Of a DNA stretch of 64,000 nt, positions 24,501-31,352 are shown piece by piece. The position numbers and the translations under genes were made by a program. This stretch comes from Eutrigla gurnardus (Eukaryota; Chordata; Actinopteri; Perciformes; Triglidae). Under the pieces are notes generated by a model. That model searched no databases. It was not told where the DNA came from and saw only the letters and a list, made by a program, of their open reading frames with translations. The stretch is from NCBI GenBank assembly GCA_963514095.1, contig OY741283.1, positions 3,738,042 through 3,802,041 on the forward strand, in the 5' to 3' direction. Numbering within the stretch: position 1 is the stretch's first letter; each line of letters starts with the position of its first letter.

Positions 24501-24524
24501 CACGTTTTGTAAAGAAATATTCAT
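9296..24524 (-). CDS. tmem184a: TMEM184A, seven-pass membrane protein
   Basis: The CDS is complement(join(9296..9525, 10775..10972, 11055..11224, 12287..12378, 16646..16721, 18776..18866, 19717..19882, 24303..24524)): 1245 nt, 414 residues, with every junction GT-AG and in phase; human TMEM184A has 413. The N terminus (1-55) has four Asn glycosylation sequons (N2, N14, N33, N41) and is likely outside the cell. TM1 is at about 58-72. Family-typical stretches follow: EQRYIIRILFIVPIYAFDSW, YFDSVRDCYEAFVIY, FLTIKSVIFLSFWQ and NFIICIEMFFAAIALRYAF. The cytosolic tail holds QDAIHNFSPAYQQYTQQS. The family is Solute_trans_a, related to organic solute transporter alpha. Mammalian TMEM184A has been reported as a vascular heparin receptor and in secretory vesicle traffic. 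Synteny supports A over B or C. Confidence 0.95.
9526..10774 (-). other. tmem184a: tmem184a intron 7
   Basis: The last intron, 1.25 kb, lies between coding exons 7 and 8. Apart from an A-rich run near 9953-9980 I see nothing notable. The open frame at 9916-10377 (+) has no recognisable content. Confidence 0.8.
10775..10972 (-). CDS. tmem184a: tmem184a coding exon 7
   Basis: A 198-nt exon encoding (G)MVLAIMERCGVIP, a polar loop (NALFIDGQEVGTGTVAAGW), then NFIICIEMFFAAIALRYAF and TCTVYQEKKNEVP. The acceptor is ttttttgtag and the donor GTGCCAG|gtgagc, phase 1. Confidence 0.92.
11055..11224 (-). CDS. tmem184a: tmem184a coding exon 6
   Basis: A 170-nt exon encoding (N)INGGYLYITIIQNFSVSLAL, then YALFVFFFAT and the conserved LKFLTIKSVIFLSFWQ. 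The acceptor is tttctttgcag and the donor GGCAAG|gtctgt, phase 1. It covers two membrane segments. Confidence 0.92.
12287..12378 (-). CDS. tmem184a: tmem184a coding exon 5
   Basis: A 92-nt exon encoding ATLQFCVVKPIMAAITIILQ then AFGKYHDGDF. The acceptor is ttttctccag and the donor TTTAA|gtgagc, phase 2. KYHDGDF is a family signature. Confidence 0.9.
12379..16645 (-). other. tmem184a: tmem184a intron 4, containing a LINE relic
   Basis: A 4.3-kb intron. It contains the antisense LINE relic (12985-13775) and, just before it, a short stretch (about 12790-12905) that resembles fish retroposon DNA (cttaaggacacagagccagg... gaactgccaacc). The rest is AT-rich with poly-T runs near 16275 and 16420. 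Confidence 0.75.
12985..13775 (+). mobile_element. degenerate LINE (reverse transcriptase C-terminus and 3' end)
   Basis: Read in shifting + frames, this gives the order of a fish non-LTR retrotransposon. NADDT lies at 13009-13023, where the catalytic YADD box has Tyr changed to Asn. LNGAHTNL...ICLDGRVSVEIN then YLTLKLKNQMR follow at about 13185-13315, LTSVLDYGDVLYCHAASSTL at about 13380-13440, and LRFIT...and FIYKALL at about 13455-13575. The 3' end reads aagatattaatctcaatg then a TTAAATAAA-like tail, a LINE terminus common in fish. Frameshifts and stops make it dead. It lies antisense inside tmem184a intron 4. I did not assign the clade. Confidence 0.8.
16646..16721 (-). CDS. tmem184a: tmem184a coding exon 4
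   Basis: A 76-nt exon encoding (Q)SSCLYGTCCLGGMSYSIGF then LRFCKQ. The acceptor is ccttcacag and the donor AAACAG|gtgagc, leaving in phase 0. The Cys-rich loop matches human SSCLYGTCCLRGMTYSIGF. Confidence 0.9.
16722..18775 (-). other. tmem184a: tmem184a intron 3
   Basis: A 2-kb intron without coding content. It carries a palindromic Maf recognition element core directly followed by TATAAAA at 18493-18510, and a diffuse stretch (18080-18310) with repeated 'catgctaac'-like words that may be a decayed dispersed repeat. Confidence 0.75.
18493..18510 (+). promoter_or_regulatory. MARE core next to a TATA-like box
   Basis: GCTGAGTCAGC (18493-18503) is the central 11 bases of the palindromic Maf recognition element TGCTGAGTCAGCA; only the outermost bases differ (g and t). 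TATAAAA follows at once (18504-18510). Small Maf homodimers and CNC/Bach-Maf heterodimers bind this core. It lies in tmem184a intron 3, about 15 kb from the mafk stop. The match is seen directly; function is inferred. Confidence 0.5.
18776..18866 (-). CDS. tmem184a: tmem184a coding exon 3
   Basis: Encodes (A)FVIYNFLSLSFEYLGGESA onward to IRGKPI. The acceptor is tctgttccag and the donor ATACA|gtgagt, entering in phase 1 and leaving in phase 2. It is 91 nt. It is not obvious by frame length alone but is fixed by homology and phase. Confidence 0.9.
18867..19716 (-). other. tmem184a: tmem184a intron 2
   Basis: An 850-bp AT-rich intron. I see no repeat or motif of note beyond A-runs. Confidence 0.8.
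19717..19882 (-). CDS. tmem184a: tmem184a coding exon 2 (residues 75-129)
   Basis: Encodes IYTHLRSYTVPNEQRYIIRI onward to RDCYE, the most conserved part of the family. The acceptor is tttcattgcag and the donor GAAG|gtaagg, ending in phase 1. It covers TM2 and the following loop. Confidence 0.93.
20249..21103. mobile_element. complete non-autonomous hAT transposon
   Basis: The ends are a perfect 18-bp inverted repeat: TAGGGGTGTAACGGTACA at 20249-20266 and its exact complement at 21086-21103. Identical 8-bp target duplications CTAATCTG flank it (20241-20248, 21104-21111), the diagnostic length for hAT. Copies of CGGTAC and CGGTTCGG sit just inside both ends. The 855-bp body keeps only an N-terminal BED-finger frame and lacks the transposase catalytic and dimerisation domains, so it cannot move by itself. 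An intact duplication and perfect ends suggest fairly recent insertion into tmem184a intron 1. Confidence 0.95.
20441..20764 (+). pseudogene. truncated hAT transposase N-terminus (BED zinc finger)
   Basis: A 107-residue frame inside the hAT. Residues 24-61 have BED-finger layout: VWEHFGK, then C33-x2-C36, then SNLLTYLKRHHPHV. The usual first zinc-binding His of the NLxxHLxxxH pattern is Tyr53 here; H58 is retained. BED fingers bind the transposon ends. The frame stops at 20762-20764, long before the RNase H-like domain. A 28-bp segment at 20708-20735, near the frame's end, is duplicated at 20820-20847, marking an internal rearrangement. Not a host gene. Confidence 0.85.
21314..21355 (+). mobile_element. 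hAT-like terminal fragment
   Basis: AGGGCTGTAACGGTTCATGA followed by ATTCGTACCGACC resembles the TIR and subterminal layout of the hAT 200 bp to its left (GGGGTGTAACGGTAC), but it is a different family member and I see no matching opposite end. Probably a one-ended relic. Confidence 0.45.
21630..21785 (+). repeat. dispersed fish repeat copy
   Basis: It contains cgacgtcacccataggtttc, then gggagtctatggagattgac, tcgcttttggagacagcctc and aagtggccatttgaagaact. I recall this string of phrases from many percomorph genomes as an interspersed repeat; its class is unknown to me. Confidence 0.55.
24303..24524 (-). CDS. tmem184a: tmem184a coding exon 1 (residues 1-74)
   Basis: The acceptor AG (24526-24525 on the minus strand) is followed directly by the ATG at 24524, so translation starts at the first base of the exon. 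The donor follows ACGTGCCACCAG (gtgagtca), phase 0. It encodes the glycosylation-rich N terminus and most of TM1, ending LLITCHQ. Confidence 0.9.
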
Positions 24525-25026
24525 CTGAAACAGATGCAGAGAGACAAAAAAAAAGTCACAAACAGGTACAATTTTGACTGGATTTTGCCCAATAATGTCA
24601 TGCCAGCTCATGTGAACACCACACAACTTTTACATTTTGTTATTGTAATTAAAAATAATACTAATTGAGTAAATACACTATTGTATAAGGAAGGGAAAGA
24701 CCATTAATCTTGCTATTCACCTTCTTTACAGTCAACAAGGAGCTCACCGTGTCCCGTTGAGCTGGAAGCAGCTTTATCCTGCTTGAATGGTAGACTTCTG
24801 TCCACAACGCCGGCGTTATGGGATCAACATGGAAGAATAAAATACACCTTTCAAAAAACAGCCGAACGACCTAATTTCCTGCCTCTTACAAACGGCCCGT
24901 CGTCTTCATCAACGCTCAACCGGACGACACTTCCTTGTTTGAAAACAGGTGTCTAACGAGGTCAAAGTCCGCACAGTCGGCGCGTTTTAAAAACTCAAAC
25001 AAAAACCTCGAACAAAGCTAACTTAC
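24525..25026 (-). other. tmem184a: intron in the tmem184a 5' UTR
   Basis: It lies between the acceptor that abuts the start codon and a putative donor at 25026-25025. A second donor-like site (ACACG|gtgagc, exon end at 24748) could mark an extra short noncoding exon or an alternative first exon. Confidence 0.5.
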
Positions 25027-25160
25027 GAACGTTAAAAACCGCCGCCGTGGTCTGAAGCGTTCACCGTGTGAAACCCGAGGAAAAAGTCCAGTTTCGGTGT
25101 AAACGACGGGGATTTGAATGCTTCCCTTGAGCGCGAGCAGCAGAGATAAACAGGTTGGGC
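25027..25160 (-). other. tmem184a: putative tmem184a noncoding first exon
   Basis: On the minus strand the sequence ends ...AACGTTC|gtaagt, a full-consensus donor at 25026-25021, within a local CpG-rich patch that fits a promoter and 5' exon. No in-frame start is needed, because the ATG sits at the first base of the next exon. The 5' boundary is a guess. Confidence 0.45.
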
Positions 25161-25235
25161 ACAGGTGAAAGGGTCACGTGTCTGCAGCTGATGTCGTCAT
25201 CACGTCGTCGTCGTCTTACGTTGGAGCCGGCCCAA
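25161..25235 (-). promoter_or_regulatory. tmem184a: putative tmem184a promoter
   Basis: A CpG-rich patch directly upstream of the putative first exon. It has the E-box GTCACGTG (25173-25180), which USF, MiT/TFE or Myc-type factors bind, and CRE-like words (gatgtcgtcatcacgtcg). There is no TATA box. Confidence 0.4.
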
Positions 25236-25570
25236 ACCAGAAAAACTGTCACTTTTCCCCACGAAACAGCTGATTGTATATATTTATATCTTTGTTTATA
25301 TGCACTCCTGTTTTTTTTTTAAATATTTTATTTTTGATAAAAAAATGTTTGTATCAAACGTACAGTGATTCAATTATGAATAATACTTTTATTGAAGACT
25401 ATATTGTCATAAACTTTTTGTGTGAAATTATTAATAAAAGGGGGGACAATATATTGACTACTGCAATCAACCACAAATCAGAAATAAAAAAAATAAAATA
25501 AAATAAACATCTCTAATAGTCAAATATGCTTGAGTAGTTTCACGTTACTAGAAAAAGTGATGCATAGACT
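25236..25570. other. spacer between psmg3 3' end and tmem184a promoter
   Basis: Very AT-rich, with an (AAAAT)n-like run at about 25484-25505. No gene is seen. Confidence 0.6.
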
Positions 25571-25574
25571 ATAC

Positions 25575-25630
25575 TTTATTTGTTTCAAAGAGAGAAAGAA
25601 AAGACAGTTTTAGAAGAGAACATTTTTATT
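25575..25630 (-). terminator. psmg3: candidate psmg3 polyadenylation signals
   Basis: On the minus strand AATAAA occurs at 25630-25625 and 25580-25575, about 420 and 470 bases past the psmg3 stop, which would give a 3' UTR of roughly 0.45-0.5 kb. Confidence 0.4.
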
Positions 25631-26048
25631 TCTAAATTCTCTTCATGAAACAATTTAGAATGTGTTCATTCCCAAAACACAAAATAACAAACAGTATGAA
25701 GTTACAAAATCAAAACAAACAAAAACAGTAATACATATATGGGATGAAACTGGAGAAAACATTTACTTAGACAATGGACATTCTTCAGTTTTTGTGTGGC
25801 TTGCATTAAATCCTTCTTTTCAAACAGAGAGACTCTAAATTAAGTTTTCCAGACAACTTCACTGGCTCAACAAAATAAAAAGATCAAAGCTAAAGTAATT
25901 GGATTTACACTTTTCTGTCTTGCAGCACAAGCATCTGGGTCCTCTTTTAATCACACATTGTCATTCAGTAAATACTAAAATCCTTGTGACATCGGGGTGT
26001 CCTGTATCTCAGTAAGCCTCCAGGCTTCATGTCCATTATGTTGACTCT

Positions 26049-26201
26049 CTACCAGACCCGACAGCTTTTGATGATCTCTTTCATTTGTTTTATTGTATCT
26101 ATGGAGGAATCCTTGAGTGCCAGTCCCAGTAAAACTGGTTTGTTGCCAGCTTCTTGTGACACAAAAGTTGCCAGGTTTTTGGCACAAACATGTGTCAGTG
26201 G
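26049..26201 (-). CDS. psmg3: psmg3 coding exon 2 (residues 74-123)
   Basis: The acceptor is ttctctcgtcag. The frame opens PLTHVCAKNLATFVSQEAGN and ends SCRVW with TAG at 26051-26049. Confidence 0.95.
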   Translation of the reverse strand, partial: PLTHVCAKNLATFVSQEAGNKPVLLGLALKDSSIDTIKQMKEIIKSCRVW

Positions 26202-27372
26202 CTGACGAGAGAAAAACAAATCAGACATTAGATAATTACACAGAGAAACGATGTGATGTAACATGTTTACACCAGAAGAAAATTACAGCTATACCCTCTA
26301 TACATTTCATATTGTGTACATCAACAATCTTTAATTTCTTTAAGTGTACATTGAATTATACATATCTAATATATATATATATATAATTATTTACATTTCT
26401 TCAAGCAGGTTTTAGATGTCAGCTCACTTTCCATAATCATTTCACACTGAACTGAAAAACTTTACCAATCACATTTTGTGCCATTGCCTTTTCCTGGTGA
26501 ATAGATATAACTTGCCTTTACTGCCATTCAGTGTTATTGATTGGCCTATATTCCGCAAACACCATTAAAAAGTAATTTCTTTTTGTGAAGTTTCTCAAAG
26601 TAAGCAGCGTTTGCACATCTTACAATATGACTCACAACACGATTAGATTTCAACCAAACCACTGATGTGGTTATCGCAGGTTATCTCGGCTGCTGTCATT
26701 CCAGTAAACTTGAAAACAGCACAGATAAAAGACTCGCTGTTGACATATTGCTTAATTATATTACATAACAGTACTCAATTATGATCATTCATAGTCTGTG
26801 TAACTGTGCTTTCTTCCTCAACTTGACTATTGACATTTTAAACAGACTAGAAGAATGAAAAAACTCAAATAAAACCTGTACAGTCAAAGATAATTACACT
26901 CCCTTTCTCTACTGATGATTCATGTCCAGCACTGAATAGATGTTTAAGATGACATGCTAATGCAGAGCTCAAATAGATTTCCTTGTGCAAACTTTGATTC
27001 CTGCACACCAGGGCAATTGAGAAGCAATCTTATCTGCCCTTTCACAGCATGAAATGAGTTACCAGGTGTTGCAAAAAGTCCACCTGATATCTCGTGAACA
27101 AGTCTATAACACGACTGATACAATATCAATCGGAACAATTTTTTCCAACGTACCTCGTCTTTGCCCAGCAGTACTTTGGTGGAGAGCGTTGGCGTGCTGA
27201 TGTCATTAGATCTGGAGTCAGGTGTGACTGATATCAATGTCCCCATTTTGCCATATTGAGTGAGAACTATGAATATGTAATTGCTGAACTCGGTGCAGAC
27301 GACCTGTGTTGAAATTCCATTGACTTCTTTCTCCGTCTGTCTCGATCTGACGATGGCCTCAGTAGATGTCAT
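26049..27372 (-). CDS. psmg3: PSMG3, proteasome assembly chaperone 3
   Basis: The CDS is complement(join(26049..26201, 27154..27372)): 123 residues, with one phase-0 intron of 952 bases. Human PSMG3 has 122. The family core is clear: QVVCTEFSNYIFIVLTQYGK then MGTLI, TLSTKVLLGKDE, and in exon 2 THVCAKNLATFVSQEAGNKP then VLLGLALKD, ending KEIIKSCRVW (human ends REVIRVCQVW). In mammals PSMG3 (PAC3) pairs with PSMG4 in the cytosol and helps order the alpha subunits during assembly of the 20S proteasome alpha ring; it leaves before the core particle is complete. No catalytic residues are expected. The start at 27372 is the first ATG after the acceptor and matches family length. Confidence 0.96.
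27154..27372 (-). CDS. psmg3: psmg3 coding exon 1 (residues 1-73)
   Basis: The acceptor is ttcctccccag, then GATCGACAAA (5' UTR) and the ATG at 27372. The donor is AAAGACGAG|gtacgt. It encodes MTSTEAIVRSRQ... to VLLGKDE. Confidence 0.93.
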
Positions 27373-27382
27373 TTTGTCGATC

Positions 27383-28153
27383 CTGGGGAGGAAAAGGAAG
27401 CAGGAGAACGTACATGACAATTATTTGCAGGGTTGCTGCTAAATAGTATTTCACTATTGATTATTCTTCCCATTATTTTGCTATGAAATGTCAGAATAAC
27501 AATCACCCAGAGCCCACTGTGACAACCAAAACCCCAAAATGTACTGTTGTATCAATTTACTATCATATGACAAAGAAAAGCATCGAAACCACTCATTATT
27601 TACTGTCAAATGCCTATTATTACTATGATCATTTCAGCTCTAGGTTAACACCAGACATATTTATTATGATGGCAGGGATGTTGATCATTATAGACTTTAC
27701 TCTTCCTGTGTATTTGTATGCATGTTTTAACGTTGTATTAAACGTTACTGCATGAGTGTAAAGGAAACCTCTGCAGGCAGATATGTATTTTTTATATTTA
27801 AAGAACTGCTCTATACCACATCTTTTAGACACGTTTATTGGTATTTTTCAGATCTTAAATACATTACTTTTACAGAAAATAAGGTCTTACTTATTTGCAA
27901 AATGTGTGGAAATAAACTTCAAAGAAGATATACGAGCCGATAAATAATATTGGGCAGACAGCTAACGATAGAAGTTTTGGAGAAAAGCTCAACACAGGCG
28001 ACGCTCGGCTACGAGGAAGATGCTAACGCTAGCTAGCTACACTGTTAGCTACAGCTAACGGTTAGCTCCAGTTGTAGTGTTCACGGTTGCCATGACAACG
28101 AACAAAGTGCTAAGTGTTCAGTGTATGTGTAGAATAAAACACAATCCTCTCAC
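27383..28153 (-). other. psmg3: psmg3 5' UTR intron
   Basis: A 771-bp AT-rich intron between a noncoding first exon and the ATG exon. No further coding content is seen. Confidence 0.55.
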
Positions 28154-28250
28154 CCTGCTGCTTTCTTCTTCCAGCAACTTCAGTAGCGATCTGCAGCGCT
28201 CACCAAAATCAAACGTGTGCTACTGTTTGGTTGAACGTAAGCTGGCTATG
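28154..28250 (-). other. psmg3: putative psmg3 noncoding first exon
   Basis: The minus strand reads ...GAAGAAAGCAGCAGG|gtgagagg, a good donor with exon end at 28154. The 5' limit is inferred from the promoter-like motifs at 28256-28288. Confidence 0.5.
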
Positions 28251-28300
28251 CGTGATGACGTAGGATGAAGACGCGCCTGACTTCCGGGTTAGTTGCCGTT
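28251..28300 (-). promoter_or_regulatory. psmg3: putative psmg3 promoter (CRE and ETS motifs)
   Basis: TGACGTA at 28256-28262 is a CRE/ATF-type site. ACTTCCGGG at 28280-28288 is an ETS/GABP-type site. There is no TATA box. This pairing is common at housekeeping promoters and suits a proteasome chaperone gene. Confidence 0.45.
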
Positions 28301-29655
28301 CCATTCAAAACAAATGAATCTAAGGGTTTTTCATCATGAAAAGCTGAAACAAGACATTTAGAGTTTTATGTTTCGGCGCAGTTGGGACATAACTCTATTC
28401 TTATTCTGATTACAATGTTTATTATAATGTTTAATTATCATGTTTTGATATTTGCTGCTGATTAAATCTCTTATATGCATTTTGCAGATTTGGAAAATGA
28501 TTTTGCAATTTGTACTTTGTTAGAACATTACAAGGGGGCGAATAAAATGTAATGAAAAACTGAAAGTTTATGCATTTTTATTAAGCACAATGGAATTTTC
28601 TGTTTTTGCCTGAAGTTTGCCAGAGACTTGAATATTAAAATACTAAAGTGCACTTTATTTTGTTTTTCTCACAAATAGTAATCAAGGTTGCAGAATTGCT
28701 CACAATGCATGATTATACTTAATATAATATTAACTTCTGTATAAACAGACTAGGGACGCTGCTCATCTGTGTGAGTCTGAAGTGTATTAAATAGCAATGC
28801 TTTGGTGAAGAGGCATGTGTACTGAGCATATGACATAAATGAGACTTGGATTACAATATACGAGTTGTGTGAGAGTTTGTAAACAGATGTTTTGTAAAAG
28901 GATGATCAGTTTTGTTGTTGTGCAGCTCAATTTACTTCAATTCATCATGACCTTTCTCCGTTTTTGAGTCTCCTGAGGCGAGTTTTCTGCAAAAGTCAAG
29001 GTAAATGACTGATATACAAATGCTCATTTTGTGGATGAAGTATTCCTTTAATCTGTTATTTTCCCCGAGATGACTGTGACCAAGTGAGGATGATTCAACT
29101 GAACTTTGAATAAAGTATTATCAAGAGTGAACGTTTTTATGTTTAAAATTAAGCCGATCCTCTGCCCTGGTACATTTCAATCAATATTAAGTGGCAGAAA
29201 TAAATCTTCCAAAGAAACCACAGAAGCAAGATGTTTTCTAATTAACTGTCAATGGAGCTTTAATTTTAGGAGCAGATCAAGTCTTGCGTTTCATTTTGAT
29301 TCTTTTTTTAACTTTTAGCACTTTACAATTGATAGAGAGGACCGGAGAAACTTTTCTTGACTGCTTGTTGTGGTACAAATATGCTTATGATTGATTAATG
29401 CAATGGACGTATGAATAGAATATTTACATTTTTAACAACTGCGCATTGAAAACTATCTGAAAAGCAGTTTTCAGCCCAGCAGTTTAATGACCTGACATTT
29501 GACCTATATTATGCCATACGTAAGGTACAAGGACAGTTTAGCAGGCCATTTTACATTTAGGCTACATTTGCCAACAACCGCAATCACATCTGCATTTACA
29601 GCGATGGAGGAGGCAGTGGAGGAATTTTCACTGTTAGCAAAAGTGCTTGGTTGAC

Positions 29656-29675
29656 TTTTTTTTTTTTTTTTTTTT
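29656..29675. repeat. poly-T run (20 T)
   Basis: Twenty consecutive T followed by caggtgg. It may be a reversed retroposon tail, but no body is recognised. Confidence 0.85.
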
Positions 29676-31314
29676 CAGGTGGATGTGAGGCTCCACTGAA
29701 GTCTGCAAGTGCTGCATCAGGCTGACTGATCCAAAAGGAGCCATCCTGATGAACATGACACACTCACAATGTCAAATAGAGCCGGCTCAGCGGAATTGTT
29801 ATGCACTCTGAGTAGGCAGCGGTAGGTATGAAATTGGTTGGACCGCTCCCGATACTCCCTGGCTGACCATCTGTGTCCTTGACTGATCATTTTGATCCAA
29901 ACAGAATTGTAATGCAAATATCAATATACAACATTTCAGCCTCACTTGGGTACTCAGAGTCTGTCATGGTGTGTTCAGGTGAACTAATGTTTGAAAGGCT
30001 ACAGTGAGGTGATTGAGATATTTAATTATGTGTGACATTATACTTTGGTTTGCAGTGAATATGAATTACTATCACATGACACGCAGCAGAACAGTTTCAT
30101 GGAAGCTAAATAACTTATTCACTAAGATTTTGTTCATATCAGTTTGAATCCTCATGGTCTAGTTATTTATTATGAGTTATGACATGAGAACATAACATGT
30201 GTTGTGAAGATTTTTTATATTGTTTTATATCCTTCATTTTCCATATTATTACTGTTGGCTGAACATTGACATTCACAAATGTCAGCTGCTGTTAGATCAT
30301 AGCAGATTCATCCAGTGGGTCACAAGTAGGTTTTTATTATAGAAAATGTGTAATGACTTTCTTATTCATCTTTCCATGTAATATTTCTTTTTTTAATCAC
30401 TGAGGACTTGTTTTGCATAATGAATAGTAGTCTCGCACTGATGGCGGCAGTGGCTGTTTCAGGGGTTCAAGGGTCCTCGAACCGTTGGAAAAAGGAGTAT
30501 TATTCTTTTTTTAATTTGATTAATATGAAGATATACAGATAATTATTAGTGAAGGGTTTTCAAATTACAGGCTTTCTTTCTCTCCACTGCTCTGTTTGCT
30601 ACCAACCTTTTCCAACTCATCTGCCATGTTAACAATAGTAGCCTTGGTTGAGGGAGGGGCTTTTTGGATAACGCATCAAAGGAGGGCAGGAATTTAATTT
30701 TAGTCGTTGGTTATGTAAATAGTTTGTACTCTGGATGACAGTTCGACATGTTAAATTTAGCAGATGCACTTTTAAACTGTCGAGGAAGACATGACGTTCT
30801 TTCATGATCTTTCTTTGGGCTATAACATGTTAAAATAACGTCCAACCGCATCCTTAATTTGAGCGTTGAGAAACTTTGACTGTCACATTTTTAAAAGAGT
30901 TGAGGGTCCTCGATTTTACACACAGCCTTTCTTCGGTCTGTGTGACTAGTCAATCACTTCCTTTCTCTCTATCTGTCTCACCCACAGACCCTCTGTGTCA
31001 AAATTTCATCCCAGATGAAAATATCTTATTTGCTGCATGAGACAGCTTCCATCACCGCCGCGCCGTTTCATCTTCACATTCAAATTTGTTGGCGTTTGTT
31101 TATCTCATCACGTCTCTTCGGTATGCGGCGAATACACATCAGCCAGGCTCATTTTAGTCTCTTTACACCTTTTGAATAAGAACTACCTCCATATCAGGTC
31201 ATCAGTGAGACATTTTCCTCACACCTGCTTTGTAAAATCAGAGAAGCTCATATGGTGGATGGGGGCAAAAAGGCAACTTCACGCCTCAGTACATTCCACA
31301 ATCACACATCCCCA

Positions 31315-31318
<4 letters not shown>

Positions 31319-31348
<30 letters not shown>
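31319..31348. repeat. (CA)n microsatellite
   Basis: About 15 CA units. Confidence 0.95.

Positions 31349-31352
<4 letters not shown>

Noticed and set aside
28077..28268. 63-residue + frame at the psmg3 promoter, considered as a divergent gene
   Set aside because: It overlaps the likely psmg3 first exon and has no recognisable content.
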